DNA from: Streptomyces sp. NBC_00569 | Lineage (GTDB): Bacteria; Actinomycetota; Actinomycetes; Streptomycetales; Streptomycetaceae | Direction of reading: 5' to 3' | DNA: 64,000 nt | Assembly: GCF_036345255.1 (NCBI RefSeq) | Contig: NZ_CP107783.1 | Span: 9,169,001-9,233,000 of the forward strand | Shown: positions 34,844 through 45,931 of the stretch, piece after piece | Layout of the letters: the number at the start of each line of letters is the position of its first letter | How positions within the stretch are numbered: the first letter of the stretch is position 1 | Translations under genes and position numbers: made by a program | Notes under the pieces: generated by a model | Seen by the model: the letters and a program-made list of their open reading frames with translations, nothing else | Databases searched by the model: none | Told to the model about the DNA's origin: nothing

Positions 34844-35488
34844 TCACGGCTGGTCGTAGCCATGGGCGCCGTACAGCCGGACGAACCGGGCCGCGGTGAC
34901 CATGCTGCGGTGCACCAGGTTGTGGCCCCGCCGCTCGTACAGCTCGACGCGCTCCTGCCCGCCCTGCCCGATCGGCTGGACGAGCCGGCCACCGGTGCGG
35001 AGCTGATCCACGAGCGGCTCAGGCACTCGCGGGAAGGCCGCGCAGACGATGACGGCGTCGAACGGGGCACGGGTCGGCATGCCGAGGGTCCCGTCGCCGA
35101 GTACGACGTCGGCATTGCCGATGCCCTGCCGGGCCAGCCGCAGGCGGGCCTCGTCGACCAGGTCGGGCCAGCGCTCGACGCTGACGACGTACGCGGCCAA
35201 GCGGGCCAGCAGCGCGGTCTGCCAGCCGTATCCGGTCCCTACCTCCAGGACTTGTTCGTCTCCGGTGAGGCCGAGAGCGGAGACCATCATGGCGACCAGC
35301 GAGGGCTGGGTCGTCACCTGCCCATGGGGGAGCGGAACGGGCGTGTCCCGGTACGCGGATGCCACCTCGTCCGCGGGGACGAATTCCGTTCGGGGAACGC
35401 TCCGTACGGCCTCCAGGAGACGGACGTCGGTCACGCCCACGGCGCGTGCCGCGCGGACCAGGTCCTCGGAGGTCCCTTTATGAACCAT
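34844..35488 (-). CDS. Protein-L-isoaspartate O-methyltransferase-family protein
   Basis: A 214-residue SAM-dependent methyltransferase of the PCMT type, which methylates isoaspartyl residues to start their repair. The SAM-binding motif is VLEVGTGYGWQTALLA, preceded by the conserved SAYRDTPVPLPHGQVTTQPS and followed by VVLGDGTLG and FDAVIVCAAFPRVPEPLVDQ. Its start overlaps by 11 bases a small open frame (35594-35478). Actinobacterial PCMT homologues also modify ribosomal peptides, so a repair role is likely but not certain. Confidence 0.88.
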   Translation of the reverse strand: MVHKGTSEDLVRAARAVGVTDVRLLEAVRSVPRTEFVPADEVASAYRDTPVPLPHGQVTTQPSLVAMMVSALGLTGDEQVLEVGTGYGWQTALLARLAAYVVSVERWPDLVDEARLRLARQGIGNADVVLGDGTLGMPTRAPFDAVIVCAAFPRVPEPLVDQLRTGGRLVQPIGQGGQERVELYERRGHNLVHRSMVTAARFVRLYGAHGYDQP

Positions 35489-35594
35489 TGGACCGCGGCG
35501 CCGTGGCGGTGGCGCCGGTGGACCCGCTCGTGGTGCGCTCCAGAAGCCGCGAGGGGTGATCGTGCTCGCCGCCCGATGTCGCCTCGTTGCTCAC
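35478..35594 (-). CDS. Small Ser/Thr-rich open frame coupled to the PCMT gene
   Basis: A 38-codon frame (MSNEATSGGEHDHPSRLLER, then TTSGSTGATATAPRSNGS) on the same strand as the PCMT-type gene and overlapping its start by 11 bases. AAGG lies about 10 bases before GTG 35594, and about five sixths of its codons end in G or C, as in real genes here. A small peptide translationally coupled to a PCMT homologue recalls precursor-methyltransferase pairs of ribosomal peptides. It has no Cys and only one Asp, so this is speculative. The rest of 35595-35909 shows nothing. Confidence 0.35.
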   Translation of the reverse strand: MSNEATSGGEHDHPSRLLERTTSGSTGATATAPRSNGS

Positions 35595-35909
35595 GTGCTT
35601 GGTGCCTTCTCGCAGGCCTCGTTGCGGTGCCGGTGAGGGGGGTCCGTTTCCGGCCGGGCACAGCCCTGGCAGTCCAAGGAGTACCGCAGGGTTGGCCACC
35701 GCTGGCACGCCTACCGCGCAGGTCTTCGGCGGTGTGATCGAGACGTCCGTCTCCTCCGCGCCGCTCCTGCTCCTGTCCATGTACCCATCCGCCGCTCATA
35801 CGCCGCGCTGCCGCTCCAGCCCAGTGTCGGCATGTTCCGCGCGCGGCGCGATCCGGGGCGGTCGGTCGCAAGGGGCGCCCCGTGATCCGGGAGGCACAGC
35901 GCGTCGGCG

Positions 35910-37007
35910 TCAGGACGGGGTCCCCAGGTCGGTGTACCGCAGCAGGGCGCCCAAGCCCTCGTACAGTCTCAGCTCGCTCTCCGGCACGACGACCAGCTCG
36001 GCACCGGTGCCGACGAGGGCCCGGACGAGGGCCACGTCGGCCGGTTCCTCGCGCGGGGCCCGCACGCCGAAGGACATCAGCTCCGCCTCGGTCAGGGCGA
36101 GCTGAGTGGGCTGGGAGCCCGCCCAGAGCCGCAGCGAAGAGCCTGGCGGTCGGTTCAGCAGCAGTGCCGCGACCTGGGCACGCTGGAGGGCGGCGACGGT
36201 GGCGGCCAGCCCGTCCGTCATGGGTCCGTCCAGAGCACGCCGGCCGATGAAGGTGTCCACGAGTTCCCGGTCGTGCGCGGCCATGCGACCGCGAAAGACG
36301 CCGTCGAGCTGCGGCTCCAACAGAGCGCGTCCCGTGTCGGTGGGGGTCCGGCCGCCCACGCGTACGACCTTGTCGCGCAGGGTGTGCGGCAGGCGGCGGA
36401 TCAGGACGTTGCACGCCCACTCGTCCCCGCCCACCACGACAGTGTCGGCATGGGCGCGCCGCGCCCGGTCGTCCAGCCGGTGACCGAGCCGGAGAGAGAT
36501 GCGGTGCCAGGTCGCCACCGCCACCCTGCGGTGCAGCCGCTCACCCGGGGTGACGGTGGACGCGGGCCAGGTGCCGGTCTCCGCCTCCAGAGTTACCCAG
36601 CCGTGGGTCTCGGCGGTCGGAAGGCCGCCGTAGTGGACGACTACGGCCATGTAGGGGATCTCTGGAAGGTGCTGGGTGACCAGGGGCATTGCGTCCGGCA
36701 GGGTGCTGTAGCGCGCGGAGTCGTGCTCGGGCGGCCTGGGCAGCTCCCCGTCCAGGACGAGCGTGTCGTGGGCGGCGAAGATGGCCTGACCGTGCACCCC
36801 TGGCACCTCTGTGTCGGCGCCGACCACCTCCTCCAGTACGTTGAGCAGCGCCCGCTCCGAGCCCTGACGGGACAGACTCTCGCGCAGCCGGCTCCAGCGC
36901 AGCGCGATCGCCTGCTCGGGATGCTCGACGTTTCGGGAGGTGTCCAAGTACACGGAGGCGAACGGGCCCGGCTCCGCGTAGAGGGGTTCAAGGAACGACA
37001 GCCTCAT
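35910..37007 (-). CDS. baeRF-type (Vms1/eRF1-like, Rv2629-related) protein
   Basis: A 365-residue protein of the bacterial-archaeal eRF1/Vms1-like superfamily (baeRF2/Rv2629 type). The N-terminal part (FASVYLDTSRNVEHPEQAIA, then LRWSRLRESL), the middle WHRISLRLGHRLDDRARRAHA, the VVVGGDEWACNVL beta-strand and the C-terminal AELVVVPESELRLYEGLGALLRY follow the family order. Such proteins are thought to act on stalled ribosomes or peptidyl-tRNA; Rv2629 belongs to the hypoxia regulon. The ATG at 37007 is preferred over GTG 37013 because it forms an ATGA overlap with an upstream open frame ending EGETIDEEWR. Confidence 0.72.
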   Translation of the reverse strand: MRLSFLEPLYAEPGPFASVYLDTSRNVEHPEQAIALRWSRLRESLSRQGSERALLNVLEEVVGADTEVPGVHGQAIFAAHDTLVLDGELPRPPEHDSARYSTLPDAMPLVTQHLPEIPYMAVVVHYGGLPTAETHGWVTLEAETGTWPASTVTPGERLHRRVAVATWHRISLRLGHRLDDRARRAHADTVVVGGDEWACNVLIRRLPHTLRDKVVRVGGRTPTDTGRALLEPQLDGVFRGRMAAHDRELVDTFIGRRALDGPMTDGLAATVAALQRAQVAALLLNRPPGSSLRLWAGSQPTQLALTEAELMSFGVRAPREEPADVALVRALVGTGAELVVVPESELRLYEGLGALLRYTDLGTPS

Positions 37008-37372
37008 CGCCACTCCTCGTCGATGGTCTCCCCTTCTTTCATGATGCGCGCCCCGGGGACGATGGAGCTTGACGAGCGCAAAGTGGTGCGGAATGCGGGG
37101 CGGTCAGGCGCCGGCAGAAGCTGGCCCATCGTGAGCATGGTGGCGGCGACCAGGCCGTCCAGCATCGCCGAGCCGCGGGCCGGGACTGCAGGCCGCCAAG
37201 CAGCCCGAGCTCCGTAGCCGGACGGAGAGGCAGTCTGCGCGGGAGTACCAGATCGTGGTGGGGGCCGCCTTGCCCAACGTGCATACCGGTTTCTGGGCCG
37301 TATTCGACAGACCGAGCGGCGCGCTCGTGAGGTGAGGATCCAGCAGGGCCCACCCATCCGGAGGCCATCGGG
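37004..37372 (-). other. Unassigned open frame upstream of the baeRF gene
   Basis: The minus frame ends AATMLTMGQLLPAPDRPAF...EGETIDEEWR and overlaps the next start by four bases, which suggests a real 3' coding end. Upstream of about 37160 it no longer looks like protein. It may be the tail of a damaged gene; no family is recognised. Confidence 0.3.
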
Positions 37373-37816
37373 TTGTCTTCGCGGTGGTACTGCCAGTTGC
37401 GGCTGGCCTTCGCCATGATGGGGCTGCGAGGCCTGGGCGGCGGAATCTTCTCTGCCGCCATGCCAGCCGCGAACCTCGCCGTCACGCCGAAAGAAGAGAC
37501 CTCGAGCGCGATGAGCTTCAACCAAGTCGTCCGTAGCGTGGGATTCTCTGTCCGCAGCGCACTCGGCGGCCTGGTGACTGCCGCCCACACCGGTACGACA
37601 ACGGCCTACCCCGCAGAATCCGGATACACCACAGGGGCCTGGACCGGAGCCGCGTCAATGGCGGTGACCGTGGCGATAGACCTGCTCCTGCAGCGCGCCG
37701 GGCGCGAAGCCTGCGGTGACGAAGTGCCCGCCTGCACGATGACCTGCGGCGGCTCTCGGGAGCGGCAAGCCTCCGGTCGCATCCACGGCCGAGCTCACGC
37801 TCGATTTCCAGCCTGA
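37373..37816 (+). pseudogene. DHA2-type MFS drug transporter, C-terminal remnant
   Basis: The + frame contains GLGGGIFSAAMPAANLAVTP, KEETSSAMSFNQVVRSVGFS, ALGGLVTAAH and ESGYTTGAWTGAASMAVTVA. These are the last helices of a 14-helix MFS exporter. Everything before is missing and the tail after about 37700 is not family-like. Confidence 0.75.
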
Positions 37817-37831
37817 GGCGCTCATCTGGCG

Positions 37832-38689
37832 TCACTTGCCGCTGTAGACGGGGAACATGCTGTGCTCGCCGTAGTCCACGTTGCGCAGGCTCCGCAGGGC
37901 GTCCATGTCATCGCCGGAGATCTTGAAGTCGACCTCGGCGTTGGAGCGCATGTGTTCGGGGTTCGCCGTCTTGGGCAGCGACACCGTGCCCAGCTGCAGG
38001 GTGTAGCGGATGCACAGCTGCGGGACGGACACACCGTACTTCACTGCCATCGCCTGGACCTCGGCGTTCTGCAGGATCGCTCCGTGTGCGATCGGCGAGT
38101 ACGCCTCGACGAGGATCTGCTTGCCCTCGCAGTAGTCCAGGAGCTCCCAGGGGGTGTTGCCGGCGTGGACGAGCAGCTGGTTCACGTGCGGCACGACGGT
38201 CGCGCCCTGCAGGACGTTCTCCAGGTCCTGCTGCTGGAAGTTGGACACCCCGATGGAGCGGATCTTGCCGGCCTGATGCGCCTCTTCGAGCGCGCGCCAT
38301 GCTTCGCGGTTGCCCTCGGCGTAGTCGCCGCCGCGGAAGTCGTTCCACGGCTGCGGACTGTGGATGAGCATCAGGTCGATGTACTCGATCCCGAGTTTCT
38401 CCAGTGACCCGTCGATCGCGTCGACGGCCTGGTCGTGGTCCTTGATCTCAGCAGCGAGTTTGGTCGACACGAACAGCTTGTCGCGGGGCACGCCGGCGGT
38501 GCGCACGCCCTCGCCGACGCCGCGCTCATTGCCGTAGGCCTGGGCGGTGTCGATGTTGCGGTAGCCGATCTCCACGGCTGCGCGGACCGCCTCGGCCGCC
38601 TGGGCGTCGTCGATGAACCAGGTGCCGAGCCCCAGCTTGGGGATCTCGACGCTGTTGGACAGCGTGTAGGTCTCGTCCAGGATGGTCAT
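37832..38689 (-). CDS. Aldo/keto reductase (AKR5-like)
   Basis: A 285-residue NADPH-dependent oxidoreductase with the TIM-barrel AKR fold. The catalytic tetrad is visible: Asp in RNIDTAQAYGNE, Tyr in the same motif, Lys in FVSTKL and His in LMLIHSP. The nucleotide-binding end has SLPKTANPEHMRSNAEV. Related enzymes reduce 2,5-diketogluconate and other carbonyls. The ATG at 38689 overlaps the cupin stop (ATGA). It is the last gene of the XRE-AKR-cupin-AKR operon. Confidence 0.9.
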   Translation of the reverse strand: MTILDETYTLSNSVEIPKLGLGTWFIDDAQAAEAVRAAVEIGYRNIDTAQAYGNERGVGEGVRTAGVPRDKLFVSTKLAAEIKDHDQAVDAIDGSLEKLGIEYIDLMLIHSPQPWNDFRGGDYAEGNREAWRALEEAHQAGKIRSIGVSNFQQQDLENVLQGATVVPHVNQLLVHAGNTPWELLDYCEGKQILVEAYSPIAHGAILQNAEVQAMAVKYGVSVPQLCIRYTLQLGTVSLPKTANPEHMRSNAEVDFKISGDDMDALRSLRNVDYGEHSMFPVYSGK

Positions 38690-39120
38690 GCGTTTGCTCC
38701 GTTCTTCGGCAGCTCGCCGTACACCTCGTCGGTGACGGGCTCGAGCCATTCGTTGCTGACGTCTTCGCCCGGGGTGATGAAGGCGACGTGGGAGAACCAC
38801 GAGTCCGCCTTCGCGCCGTGCCAGTGCTTCGTGCCCGCCGGGACGCGGACCACCGTTCCCGGCTCCATGCTGATGGGATCCTCGCCCTCGGCCTGGTACC
38901 AGCCGCTGCCTGCCGTGCACAGCAGGATCTGGTCACCGCCACCGCTCGTGCCGTGGTGGATGTGCCAGTTGTTGCGGCAGCCCGGCTCGAAGGAGACATT
39001 GCTGACGGGAACGCTCCCCGAGGCGAGCGGAGCCAGGTAGCTCTGGCCGGTGAAGTACTGCGCGAAGGCGTCGTTCTTCTCCCCGAGCGGGAAGATCTGG
39101 TCAAATCCGTTGACAGTCAT
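38686..39120 (-). CDS. Cupin-domain protein
   Basis: A 144-residue single-domain cupin. The metal-binding motif 1 is WHIHHGTSGGGDQILLCTAG (two His and a Gln/Glu-type ligand region), and motif 2 is PAGTKHWHGAK. Such small cupins are often found with carboxymuconolactone-decarboxylase-like proteins and aldo/keto reductases, as here, in stress-type redox operons. The start is fixed by the conserved GFDQIFPLGEKNDAFAQYF. It lies 89 bases after the upstream reductase. Confidence 0.88.
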   Translation of the reverse strand: MTVNGFDQIFPLGEKNDAFAQYFTGQSYLAPLASGSVPVSNVSFEPGCRNNWHIHHGTSGGGDQILLCTAGSGWYQAEGEDPISMEPGTVVRVPAGTKHWHGAKADSWFSHVAFITPGEDVSNEWLEPVTDEVYGELPKNGANA

Positions 39121-39209
39121 TTCGTTCGTTCCTTGTGTTTCAGCGCGTCCCGCCGTGCGCGGTACGCCAACGGCGTCCTGGGTCCAGCCGGTCAGGCTGC
39201 GCAGCCTCC

Positions 39210-41102
<1,893 letters not shown>

Positions 41103-41244
41103 CTAAAGCGCGAAGCCGCTGTGAGGGATGCCCTGCCAGTACGCCCCTCACCAGGAACTCCCTCGCTCGACATGTCTGGCGCTGCCATTGGCATTGCACC
41201 TACAGAGATCGACCGACGGACGTCGACGCAGGCAGGGAGAGACC

Positions 41245-41580
41245 ATGGCTGAGAACACAAGCACCGGCTGGACCGGCGGGAAGAACGCCTTCGGCGACTT
41301 CGCCCCGGGGATGGTCCATTACACCGACAGGGTCCTCTTCGACGAGGTCTGGGAGCGCAAGGGCCTGTCCAAACGCGACCGCAGTCTCGTCACCATTTCC
41401 GCTCTGACCGCGCTCGGGAAGATGGATCAGCTGCAGTTCCACCTCGGCTTCGCCCGCCAGAACGGCGTCACCGACGAGGAGCTGCAGGAGGCCCTGCTGC
41501 ACTTGGCGTTCTACTCCGGCTGGCCCAACGGCATGGGAGCGACGAGCGTGCTGAAGAGCATCGTCGAGCAGCAGGACTGA
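41245..41580 (+). CDS. Carboxymuconolactone decarboxylase (CMD)-family protein
   Basis: A 111-residue CMD/AhpD-like protein. The segment RSLVTISALTALGKMDQLQF, FHLGFARQNGVTDEELQEAL and HLAFYSGWPNGM are the family core. The CxxC pair of AhpD-type peroxidase partners is absent, so it belongs to the decarboxylase-like branch. AGGGAGAG precedes the ATG. It diverges from the XRE regulator and is probably controlled by it. Confidence 0.9.
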   Translation: MAENTSTGWTGGKNAFGDFAPGMVHYTDRVLFDEVWERKGLSKRDRSLVTISALTALGKMDQLQFHLGFARQNGVTDEELQEALLHLAFYSGWPNGMGATSVLKSIVEQQD

Positions 41581-41635
41581 AGCGCCCCAGGCGCGGCCGC
41601 CGCGTCGGCCGGATGGTCGGCGACGGCCTCCCCGA

Positions 41636-41838
41636 TCACAGCTCGCGGCCTCGGGCGGCGCCCAGGCTCCTGGTGGCCAGCGCCGCCAGGAGCGCGATGG
41701 CAGCGGCCGGAACGAGACGGATACGAAGCCCGGGTTCGAATCCGGACGTGCCGGCGATCAGGGCGCCGAAGACGACGACGGCCAGGGCGCCGCCGATCTG
41801 GCGGCTGGTGTTGAAGACACACCGCCGGCGGTCCGATG
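41636..41838 (-). pseudogene. MFS exporter, C-terminal remnant
   Basis: The minus strand encodes CVFNTSRQIGGALAVVVFGA, LIAGTSGFEPG and further hydrophobic residues ending LAALATRSLGAARGREL and a stop. This is the last part of an EmrB/QacA-type exporter; everything before the last two helices is missing. It directly adjoins the partial ROK copy. Confidence 0.75.
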
Positions 41839-42004
41839 TCGTTCTCTGGGATTCGGTGCGAGATTCGGTGCGAGTGGATTAGCTGGCTACTGAGCGGCCG
41901 GCGTCGCGGAGAAGACCTGGCTGTGGCCGTGAGACACAAGCCCAACGGCCACACTGAGACAGATCGAAGACCAGCAGGTCACGACGGCAGGAAGTGCCAT
42001 GGGC

Positions 42005-42283
42005 TCTGCGGCGGCCCAGGAGTCGGGCTGAGTGGCCGATTCCGCGATCGGGACAGCCGAGCACGGGCCCGCTGGGCTGACTACCGTCGGAACGGAAGTG
42101 GATTCCTCGAACCGGATCAAGCCGACGGGATCGGCGAATGCGCGGAGTTGGCAGGCGATGGCGGGGCGGCGGGGAGTTCTGACCGGGGAGCCGGTGACGA
42201 CTGAGAGGGTGCCCCGGGTGACCAGGGTGTTGAGCACTGAGGTGACGACGGTCCGAGACAGGACGGTGCGCCGGGTTGCGGGG
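42005..42283 (-). pseudogene. Partial duplicate of the ROK gene at 48690
   Basis: This segment matches 49510-49788 at a constant offset of 7505 bases with no gaps. By eye there are about 14 differences in 250 bases, roughly 95% identity. It carries only the end of the HTH and the start of the ROK domain (LNTLVTRGTLSVVTGSPVRT, FADPVGLIRFEESTSV). Flanking sequence on both sides is unrelated. It cannot encode a regulator. The region 41839-42004 and 42284-42418 shows no other gene. Confidence 0.88.
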
Positions 42284-42418
42284 CGACGTGCGTGGGAGTC
42301 GTGAAGAGTTCTTGCACGATTCCCGGGATTCCGTCACGGGACCGGAAGACTCGGAGGGCTCACTCGGCGCTTCCGAACAGGTCGGGCGCCGCCCCATGCG
42401 ATGGGAGACCGATCAACG

Positions 42419-43336
42419 ATGTTCACTCTGGTACGGAGCAGAGCCCGGACGGCCGCGCTCGCGCTCTCGGCCGTCGCGGCCCTGGCCTTCGGTACGACCA
42501 CCATGACGAGCGCGACAGCCGCTCCCGCGCCCGCGAAGCAGGGGCCGACCTCGGTGGCGTACGTCGAGGTGAACAACAACAGCATGCTGAACGTCGGCAA
42601 ATACACCCTCGCCAACGGCGGAGGCAACGTCTTCGACGTTGCCGTGATCTTCGCGGCGAACATCAACTACGACACGGGCACGAAGGCGGCGTATCTGTCC
42701 TTCAACGAGAACGTGCAGCGCGTCCTCGACAACGCCGCCACGCAGATACGGCCTTTGCAGCAGAAGGGCATCAAGGTCGTCCTCTCGGTGCTTGGCAACC
42801 ACCAGGGCGCGGGCTTCGCCAATTTCCCGTCCCAGCAAGCGGCTTCGGCGTTCGCCAAGCAACTGTCTGACACCGTGACCAAGTACGGCCTCGACGGCAT
42901 CGACTTCGACGACGAGTACGCCGAGTACGGCAACAACGGCACCGGTCAGCCCAATGACAGCTCGTTCGTGCACCTGGTGACGGCGCTGCGCGCGAACATG
43001 CCGGACAAGATCATCAGTCTCTACAACATCGGCCCGGCCGCGACGCGTCTCTCCTACGGCGGTGTCGACGTCTCGTCCACATTCGACTACGCCTGGAACC
43101 CGTACTACGGCAGCTGGCAGGTCCCCGGCATCGCACTGCCCAAGTCGAAGCTGTCACCGGCGGCTGTCGAGATCGGCCGGACCTCGCAGAGCACGGCAGC
43201 CGACCTCGCCCGCCGCACCGTCAGTGAGGGGTACGGCGTCTATCTGACGTACAACCTCGACGGCGCCGATCGCACCGCCGACGTTTCCGCGTTCACCAGG
43301 GAGCTGTACGGCAGTGACGCTGTCCACACGCCGTAA
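42419..43336 (+). CDS. Endo-beta-N-acetylglucosaminidase H-type (GH18), secreted
   Basis: A 305-residue secreted glycosidase of the Endo H type, which cuts between the two GlcNAc residues of N-linked high-mannose glycans. The signal peptide (RTAALALSAVAALAFGTTTM) ends near AAPAPA. The GH18 motif DGIDFDDEYAEYG places the catalytic pair at Asp164 and Glu166. GPTSVAYVEVNNNSMLNVGK and FDYAWNPYYGSW also match Endo H. Length is near that of the S. plicatus enzyme. ATG 42419 begins the signal peptide. It may work with the secreted GH3 enzyme further right in glycan use. Confidence 0.93.
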   Translation: MFTLVRSRARTAALALSAVAALAFGTTTMTSATAAPAPAKQGPTSVAYVEVNNNSMLNVGKYTLANGGGNVFDVAVIFAANINYDTGTKAAYLSFNENVQRVLDNAATQIRPLQQKGIKVVLSVLGNHQGAGFANFPSQQAASAFAKQLSDTVTKYGLDGIDFDDEYAEYGNNGTGQPNDSSFVHLVTALRANMPDKIISLYNIGPAATRLSYGGVDVSSTFDYAWNPYYGSWQVPGIALPKSKLSPAAVEIGRTSQSTAADLARRTVSEGYGVYLTYNLDGADRTADVSAFTRELYGSDAVHTP

Positions 43337-43954
43337 GGCGACCGCACGCCCCGGCGCGTGGTGCCCCCGCGGTGCTTGCCGCATCGCATAGGGCCGCGAC
43401 CCGTGCAGCCGTGCTCTCGACAACGATGTCGGGGGCACGGTGGCGCGTCATGGCCACGTCGATGTCGTCCGCACCTTCCGGTCCATGCGGGTCAGGCCGA
43501 CGGCCGGATCGTGTCCGTGACGAGTCCGGCCACGACATCGGCCGACAGGCGTGTGAGCGTCACGCCCGGGAACGGCGGGTTCGTGCTCATCGGCCAGGAC
43601 AGCGCAGAAGCCTTCGCCTGCCGGCGGGGGCGAGGTCTTCGTCGACGAGGCGCGGAGCGGAGACGAAGCCGGAGACAAGGCCTTGCGCGGGGTCGGTGGC
43701 GGACAAGGGGACCTTCCTGAGCGAGGGGACGGGCCTGCGCGTGGGACGGTCTGAGGGAGGAGATGGATCGAACGGTGGGACGGGCTTGCGCGAGCCGCGA
43801 TCGGCGTGCTGAATCAGGACGGCCGATTCGGGTGTGGCTGGTGCCCGATCTGCTCAGTGCGGAGGGCCTGATGCCGGGAGCCATCCCGTCGGGCGCTCAC
43901 AGTTCCGGCAACTCGTGCCCGCTGTCACGGCCACGGCAACAAGCCTGCACGCGC
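43337..43954. other. Gene-poor region
   Basis: About 620 bases between Endo H and the MFS exporter. Minus-strand pieces (SGFVSAPRLVDEDLAPAG, TNPPFPGVTLTRLSADVVAG) look protein-like but lie in different frames. They may be a decayed gene; no family is recognised. Confidence 0.3.
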
Positions 43955-45172
43955 TCATTGGGCCGCGGTGACCTGATCGGCTTCCGTCGGGTGTTCCGCA
44001 CGCGACGAGGTGACCACCTCCGAGCGCCGGGTGCCCCGGTCCATGAGGCCTCCCGTGAAGGCGAGGCCCAGACCGGCCAGGGCGAGAGCCGCCCCGACCA
44101 GGTTGGGTGAGGTCCAGCCCCAGCCCGCCGAGATGGCCAGGCCACCGAGCCAGGCACCGCCCGCGTTGGCGAGGTTGAAGGCGGAGTGGTTGGAGGCGGC
44201 CGCCATCGTCGGAGCGTTCTGCGCCTTGGCCATGAGCAACATCTGGACGGGCGTGGTGATGAGAGAACCCATCGCACCGATGAAGGCGATCGTCACCAGC
44301 GCGGGCACCGTGCTGTGGACGGTGAAGTAGAACGTCACCAGCGCCGCGGCCAGCAGAGCGAGCCCCGCGTACAGCGTGGGCCTGAGGGCACGGTCGGTGA
44401 GCGGGCCCGCGACCACGGTGCCGAGCGTCATGCCGACGCCGTAGAGCGCGAGGACCAGCGTGGTGGAGGAGTCGGAGATGCCCGTCACGTTCGTCAGCAT
44501 GGGCACCAGGTAGCTGTAGACGGCGAAGAACCCGCCGAACCCGACGACGGCCGTGGCCAGGCCGATCGCGACCTGCTTGTTGCCCATCGCCCGCAGCTCG
44601 TGCCGGATGCCGGACTGCCGGCCGCGAGGCTGGTGGGGAACGAAGAGGGCCAGCGAGGCGAGGGCGACGATGCCGATGACGGCGACCGCCCAGTAGGCGG
44701 ACCGCCAGCCCAGGTGCTGCCCGAGGGCCGTACTCGCCGGCACACCGACGATGTTCGCGATGGTGAGCCCGAGGAACATCTTCGAGACGGCACGTGCGGC
44801 ACGTTCGGGGGCGACCAGCCGGGAAGCGACGACGGCACCCACACCGAACAGCGCTCCGTGCGGCAGACCTGCCAGAAAGCGCGCGGCGAAGAGCAGTCCG
44901 AAGTTGGGAGCGAGCGCGGACGCGATGTTGCCGACCACGAACAGCCCGGACAGGAGCAGCAGCAGCCGCTTGTGGGGAACGCGCGCGCCGATGCCCGTCA
45001 GCACGGGGGCGCCGACGACGACACCGAGCGCGTAGGCCGATACGAGGTTGCCGGCATGCGGCACTGATACGTCGATGCCGTCAGCGATCTGGGGCAGCAG
45101 CCCCATCGTCGCGAACTCGGTCGTGCCGATGCCGAACGCGACAACAGCAAGGGCCAGCAGGGCCAGCGGCAT
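43955..45172 (-). CDS. DHA1-type MFS exporter (chloramphenicol-exporter-like)
   Basis: A 405-residue proton-driven exporter with 12 predicted helices. The start MPLALLALAVVAFGIGTTEF, the GARVPHKRLLLLLSGLFVVG loop (motif A) and LPHGALFGVGAVVASRLVAP place it with Streptomyces CmlR/AraJ-like exporters of chloramphenicol or sugars. ATG 45172 is the conserved start; AAGG lies about 12 bases upstream. No regulator is adjacent. The substrate is uncertain. Confidence 0.9.
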   Translation of the reverse strand: MPLALLALAVVAFGIGTTEFATMGLLPQIADGIDVSVPHAGNLVSAYALGVVVGAPVLTGIGARVPHKRLLLLLSGLFVVGNIASALAPNFGLLFAARFLAGLPHGALFGVGAVVASRLVAPERAARAVSKMFLGLTIANIVGVPASTALGQHLGWRSAYWAVAVIGIVALASLALFVPHQPRGRQSGIRHELRAMGNKQVAIGLATAVVGFGGFFAVYSYLVPMLTNVTGISDSSTTLVLALYGVGMTLGTVVAGPLTDRALRPTLYAGLALLAAALVTFYFTVHSTVPALVTIAFIGAMGSLITTPVQMLLMAKAQNAPTMAAASNHSAFNLANAGGAWLGGLAISAGWGWTSPNLVGAALALAGLGLAFTGGLMDRGTRRSEVVTSSRAEHPTEADQVTAAQ

Positions 45173-45439
45173 GGTGCAGGAGACCTTTCGAAGACAGAGG
45201 ACAGTGGTCCATGAGCGGGTGGGCGTGGAGGGGACCGGGAAGGTCTCCGACCGATGCTCTGTCGCGCTGAGCACCATGGCCCGGCGCCACCTTGGAACAG
45301 GGGTGGGCAGGGGTAAGCCCACAAGGCTCAGCAGTGCGAGGGACCCGCGCATTCCAAGATCGACCAGAACGTGCCGGTGACCTCCGTCACCCGTTGTCGC
45401 CCGTCCTGTCATGCGCTCGTGGTGCCCGTCGCCTTTCTG

Positions 45440-45841
45440 GGCAGTCACTCCCGGACGCCCTGGCGCTGACCGGCTTCGAGCGGCTCGCCGAGGCCATCAC
45501 CGCCTCCCAGGAAAACGCCGTCGAGACCTTACGCCGAGCGCCTGGACGCCGCAGGCCGTGCCGACGTGGACTCCGCCATAGGCAATGCCGAACTCCTCGA
45601 CCTGCTGTTCTCGATCAAGCACGACGCCGAGGCGTCCCAAGCCCTTTACGCGGCGGCCCACGGCTGGCCCTACGACCTGCCCACGGCCGGCCCTCCCTCC
45701 CGCGAAGGAGTGCGTGAGGTCGGCGTAGCCGTGCAACGCGGAGAAGATCGGCGGCGCGACAAGTTCCAGCGGCCCAACACCGGGGTGAGCCCAGCCGCAC
45801 CCAGCCGTCACTTCACGTGGGACCTGCCCGCCCGTGCCTGA
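45440..45841 (+). pseudogene. Frameshifted gene of unknown family
   Basis: Two frames join into one protein-like sequence: TGFERLAEAITASQENAVET, then, after one extra T near 45530, YAERLDAAGRADVDSAIGNA and ELLDLLFSIKHDAEASQALY. The second part could be translated from GTG 45566 as 91 residues. I do not recognise the family. The region 45173-45439 left of it shows no other gene. Confidence 0.5.
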
Positions 45842-45931
45842 ACGATCACCGGAGGCCGCATGGGGCGAGGGATATCGGGCCGCCTCCTGTATGAGGGGCG
45901 TGAGAAGGCCTCGGCGGGGCGCCCGAGGCCG

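Noticed and set aside
35478..35780. Full 100-codon minus-strand frame as an FxLD-type lanthipeptide precursor
   Set aside because: No FxLD motif, no core with several Cys residues, and the nearby methyltransferase is an ordinary 214-residue PCMT. Only the last 38 codons look coding.
41740..41756. GGGTTCGAATCCGG, resembling the T-arm of a tRNA
   Set aside because: No cloverleaf can be completed around it, and it codes for SGFEPG in the MFS remnant, where this sequence is expected.
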